Assembly (NCBI RefSeq): GCF_000250875.1 | Contig: NZ_JH604988.1 | Span: forward strand, 45,559-72,004 | Direction of reading: 5' to 3' | Origin: Sutterella parvirubra YIT 11816 | GTDB lineage: Bacteria > Pseudomonadota > Gammaproteobacteria > Burkholderiales > Burkholderiaceae_F | Length of the DNA: 26,446 nucleotides | Shown here: in pieces, positions 24,351-26,446 of the stretch | Layout: every line of letters begins with the position of its first letter | How positions within the stretch are numbered: the stretch's first letter is position 1 | Translations under genes and position numbers: made by a program | The notes under the pieces: generated by a model | What the model saw: the letters and a program-made list of their open reading frames with translations, nothing else | The model's database searches: none | What the model was told of the DNA's origin: nothing

Positions 24351-25862
24351 TCAGTCGTCCTCAGCGAAGGCCTTCTCGCGCCCCGAGCGGATCGCCGGGA
24401 CGGTGACGATGAGAAGAAGCAGAAGCGACGCGATCAGAAGGCCGGCGCTCACCGGGCTCTCGACGAAGGTGAGGAGGTCGCCGCGGGAAAGCAGAAGCGC
24501 GCGGCGGAAGTTTTCCTCCAACATGGGCCCCAGAAGGAAGCCGAGAAGCAGCGGCGCGCATTCGCACCCCAGCTTCGCGAAGATCCACCCCAAGACGCCG
24601 AACCCCATCATGAGCCAGATGTCGAAGACGCTGTTGTTGACGGAGTAGACGCCGACCGCGCAGAAGAGCAGGATCGCCGGGTAGAGCAGACGGTAGGGGA
24701 CGCGAAGAAGACGAACCCAAACGCCGATCAAGGGGAGGTTCAGAACCAAGAGGAACGCGTTCCCCAACCACATCGAGACGATGAGGCCCCAGAAGAGTTC
24801 CGGGTTGGAGCTCATCACCTGCGGCCCCGGCGTGATGTCGTGGAGCATCATCGCGCCGATCATGAGGGCCATGACGGCGTTCGACGGGATCCCGAGTGTC
24901 AACATCGGGATGAAGCTTGTCTGCGCGCCCGCGTTGTTGGCGGACTCGGGGCCCGCCACGCCGCGGATGTTCCCTTCGCCGAAGGGCGGGTTCGCCTTGG
25001 CGCCCGCCAACTTCTTCTCCAACGTGTAGGAGGCGAAGGACGACAAAAGCGCGCCGCCCCCGGGAAGGATCCCGAGGAAGCTCCCGATCAGGGTGCCGCG
25101 GGCGATCGGACCGGCCGAAGCCTTCCACTCCTCCTTGTTGGGAAGAAGGCGGCCCACGCTCGAAGGCGCCGCCGCGGAGCGGTCGGCCGCTTCAAGGTTG
25201 CGGGCGATTTCGGCAAGCCCGTAGATCCCCATCGAAATCGGCACGAAGTCGATCCCGTCCATGAGTTCATCAAGTCCGAAGACGTAGCGGAGGGCGCCGG
25301 ACTGCACGTCCATGCCGATGAGCCCCAAGAGGACCCCGACGAAGATCATCCCGACCGCCTTGATGAGGGACCCGCTCGCCAACACCACCGCACCGGTGAG
25401 GCCCAGAATCATGAGACTGAAGTATTCTCGCGCGCCGAAGGCGAAGGCCACCTGCGTCAGGGGTTCCGCAAAGGCGGCGATCAGCATCGTGGAGAAGCAC
25501 CCCGCGATGAAGCTCCCCAAGGCGGCTATGCCGAGCGCCGCCCCGGCGCGGCCCTGCCGCGCCAAGCGATGGCCGTCCAAGCACGTCACCACGGCGGAGG
25601 CTTCGCCCGGGATGTTGACGAGAATCGCGGCGGTGGAGCCGCCGTATTGCGCCCCGTAGTAGATGCCGGCCAGGAGAATCAGCGCGCTCGCGGGGTCGAG
25701 TGCGTAGGTGAGCGGCAGCAGCATCGCCACCGTGGCGACGGGGCCGAGACCGGGGAGGACGCCGACGAGCGTCCCCAAACCGACCCCCGCCAGGCAGTAG
25801 GCGAGGTTCGCGAGCGAGACGGCCTGGCTCCAGCCGAGTGCGAGGTTGGCCCAAATGTCCAT
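24351..25862 (-). CDS. tctA: Tripartite tricarboxylate transporter, large membrane subunit TctA
   Basis: 503 residues with about twelve hydrophobic segments. The family signature GVGLGTLVGVLPGLGPVAT lies near residue 26, and YYGAQYGGSTAAILVNIPGE and NNAGAQTSFIPMLTLGIPSNAVMA are typical TctA runs. With TctB and a periplasmic binding protein TctC it takes up citrate, other di/tricarboxylates or unrelated organic acids using the ion gradient. The substrate is set by TctC, which is not in the window. The ATG at 25862 has a GGGGGTGAG sequence just upstream. A GTG at 25871, overlapping the tctB stop, is an alternative. The gene begins 5 bases after tctB, so the two form one transcript ending at the hairpin at 24259-24293. 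Confidence 0.96.
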   Translation of the reverse strand: MDIWANLALGWSQAVSLANLAYCLAGVGLGTLVGVLPGLGPVATVAMLLPLTYALDPASALILLAGIYYGAQYGGSTAAILVNIPGEASAVVTCLDGHRLARQGRAGAALGIAALGSFIAGCFSTMLIAAFAEPLTQVAFAFGAREYFSLMILGLTGAVVLASGSLIKAVGMIFVGVLLGLIGMDVQSGALRYVFGLDELMDGIDFVPISMGIYGLAEIARNLEAADRSAAAPSSVGRLLPNKEEWKASAGPIARGTLIGSFLGILPGGGALLSSFASYTLEKKLAGAKANPPFGEGNIRGVAGPESANNAGAQTSFIPMLTLGIPSNAVMALMIGAMMLHDITPGPQVMSSNPELFWGLIVSMWLGNAFLLVLNLPLIGVWVRLLRVPYRLLYPAILLFCAVGVYSVNNSVFDIWLMMGFGVLGWIFAKLGCECAPLLLGFLLGPMLEENFRRALLLSRGDLLTFVESPVSAGLLIASLLLLLIVTVPAIRSGREKAFAEDD

Positions 25863-25867
25863 GGTGC

Positions 25868-26341
25868 TCACCCCCGCGAGAAGACGGCGTCAAGGTCGGG
25901 CCAGAAGTCGACCTGAAGGCCGATCCCGGTCACGAAGATGACGGAAACGAAGAAGGCGAGGCCGACCGAGAGCAGAAACGCCTCCCAACGGCGCTCCCGC
26001 GGGTGCGCGAGCGACGAGATCCAAGCGGCGAGTGCGGAGGAGAGAAAGAGCCCGACGTGCTCGAAGGTGAGCCCGAAGACGAGGGACGCCAAGAGGAGGA
26101 TGACGATCCCGAAGACGGAGCGGCCTCCTCGGAGCGCTTCGCCCGTGCGGCCGCCGAGGCCCCGCGCCGTCAGGATGACGCCGATGATGCCTAGGGCGGC
26201 TGCCGTCAGCCGCGGAAAGCCCGAGGGCCCAAGGTGGGCGAGTTCGCCCACACCCGAAGCGGGCACCGTGAAGTAGGCGCCCGCGGCGATGGCGATGAAG
26301 AGAAGGCCGGCGGTGAAGTCTTGGGGTTTGGTGATCCGCAT
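25868..26341 (-). CDS. tctB: Tripartite tricarboxylate transporter, small membrane subunit TctB
   Basis: 157 residues from the ATG at 26341 (MRITKPQDF). Four or five hydrophobic segments (FTAGLLFIAIAAGAYFTVP, LTAAALGIIGVILTARGL, VFGIVILLLASLVFGLTF, then GLFLSSALAAWI and LLSVGLAFFVSVIFVTGIGL) and the GPSGFPRL motif near residue 43 are typical of TctB. It pairs with TctA in the inner membrane. The frame is open to 26416 with other starts (ATG 26383). I prefer 26341 because typical TctB proteins start shortly before the first helix, and TACAAT (26387-26382 on the minus strand) could be the -10 of a promoter just upstream. No clear Shine-Dalgarno sequence is visible for any start. Confidence 0.9.
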   Translation of the reverse strand: MRITKPQDFTAGLLFIAIAAGAYFTVPASGVGELAHLGPSGFPRLTAAALGIIGVILTARGLGGRTGEALRGGRSVFGIVILLLASLVFGLTFEHVGLFLSSALAAWISSLAHPRERRWEAFLLSVGLAFFVSVIFVTGIGLQVDFWPDLDAVFSRG

Positions 26342-26446
26342 GGGTGAGGGTGGAACGACGTTCGCTGTAGAGATTCGGTCCATTGTATCGGCAGGCGCCT
26401 TCCGCGCCCTACGCAAAAGTCGTTATCCGGGTCGTAAGAACCCAAG

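Noticed and set aside
1..26446. CRISPR arrays, insertion sequences, prophage genes or a replication origin
   Set aside because: No regularly spaced repeats, transposase or integrase frames, or clusters of DnaA boxes were seen on reading through.

Overview
The window is GC-rich, densely coded chromosomal DNA from a Gram-negative bacterium, most likely a betaproteobacterium of the order Burkholderiales. Evidence for this is the gene orders yicC-gmk-rpoZ-spoT and rph-rdgB-hemW, the short 66-residue omega subunit, the holC-(Pro/Ala-rich gene)-valS order, and a tctBA transporter pair. A gut-associated relative of Sutterella/Parasutterella is my guess from overall similarity, not something the sequence proves. 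There is no CRISPR array, transposase, integrase or phage gene. No stretch longer than about 300 bases lacks a gene or RNA gene.

Layout. 1-479 (-): N-terminal part of argH, cut by the window edge. 660-1020 (+): a complete tRNA operon (Pro-UGG, Arg-UCU, His-GUG) with a good sigma-70 promoter and an intrinsic terminator. 1107-6208: an unusual surface-polymer locus. It holds a membrane-anchored CDP-glycerol glycerophosphotransferase-like protein, a 981-residue protein with a YidC/Oxa1-like N-terminus, a polytopic middle and a sulfatase/phosphoglycerol-transferase-like C-terminus, and a convergent LicD-family protein. 6320-6619 (-): a small protein resembling a lone WYL-like domain. 6886-10797 (-): holC, a Pro/Ala-rich gene and valS; the valS leader carries a perfect 19-bp hairpin that could compete for the ribosome-binding site. 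11012-11087 (+): tRNA-Ala(CGC). 11199-15540 (-): yicC-gmk-rpoZ-spoT, with an intrinsic terminator between rpoZ and spoT. 15709-18279 (+): rph-rdgB-hemW. 18288-23680 and on to 24233 (+): a nitrogen-control block. glnA sits behind a sigma-54 promoter with two NtrC-type enhancer palindromes and is followed by a terminator, then ntrB-ntrC and two overlapping genes of unknown function. 24351-26341 (-): tctB-tctA, a tripartite tricarboxylate transporter membrane pair without tctC in view.

How it fits together. Most of the window is housekeeping: arginine synthesis, translation, stringent response, nucleotide-pool cleaning, RNA processing and nitrogen control. The glnA-ntrBC region is self-consistent, because the regulator encoded downstream has its expected sites in front of glnA.

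The part most likely to be undescribed is 1107-6208. Three enzyme types known from phosphodiester-linked surface polymers (teichoic-acid polymerases, LtaS/EptA-like transferases, LicD transferases) are packed together in a Gram-negative chromosome. One of them is fused to a YidC-like domain in which Asn stands where insertases normally have the groove arginine. I infer a system that adds glycerol-phosphate or a similar group to a cell-surface glycan.
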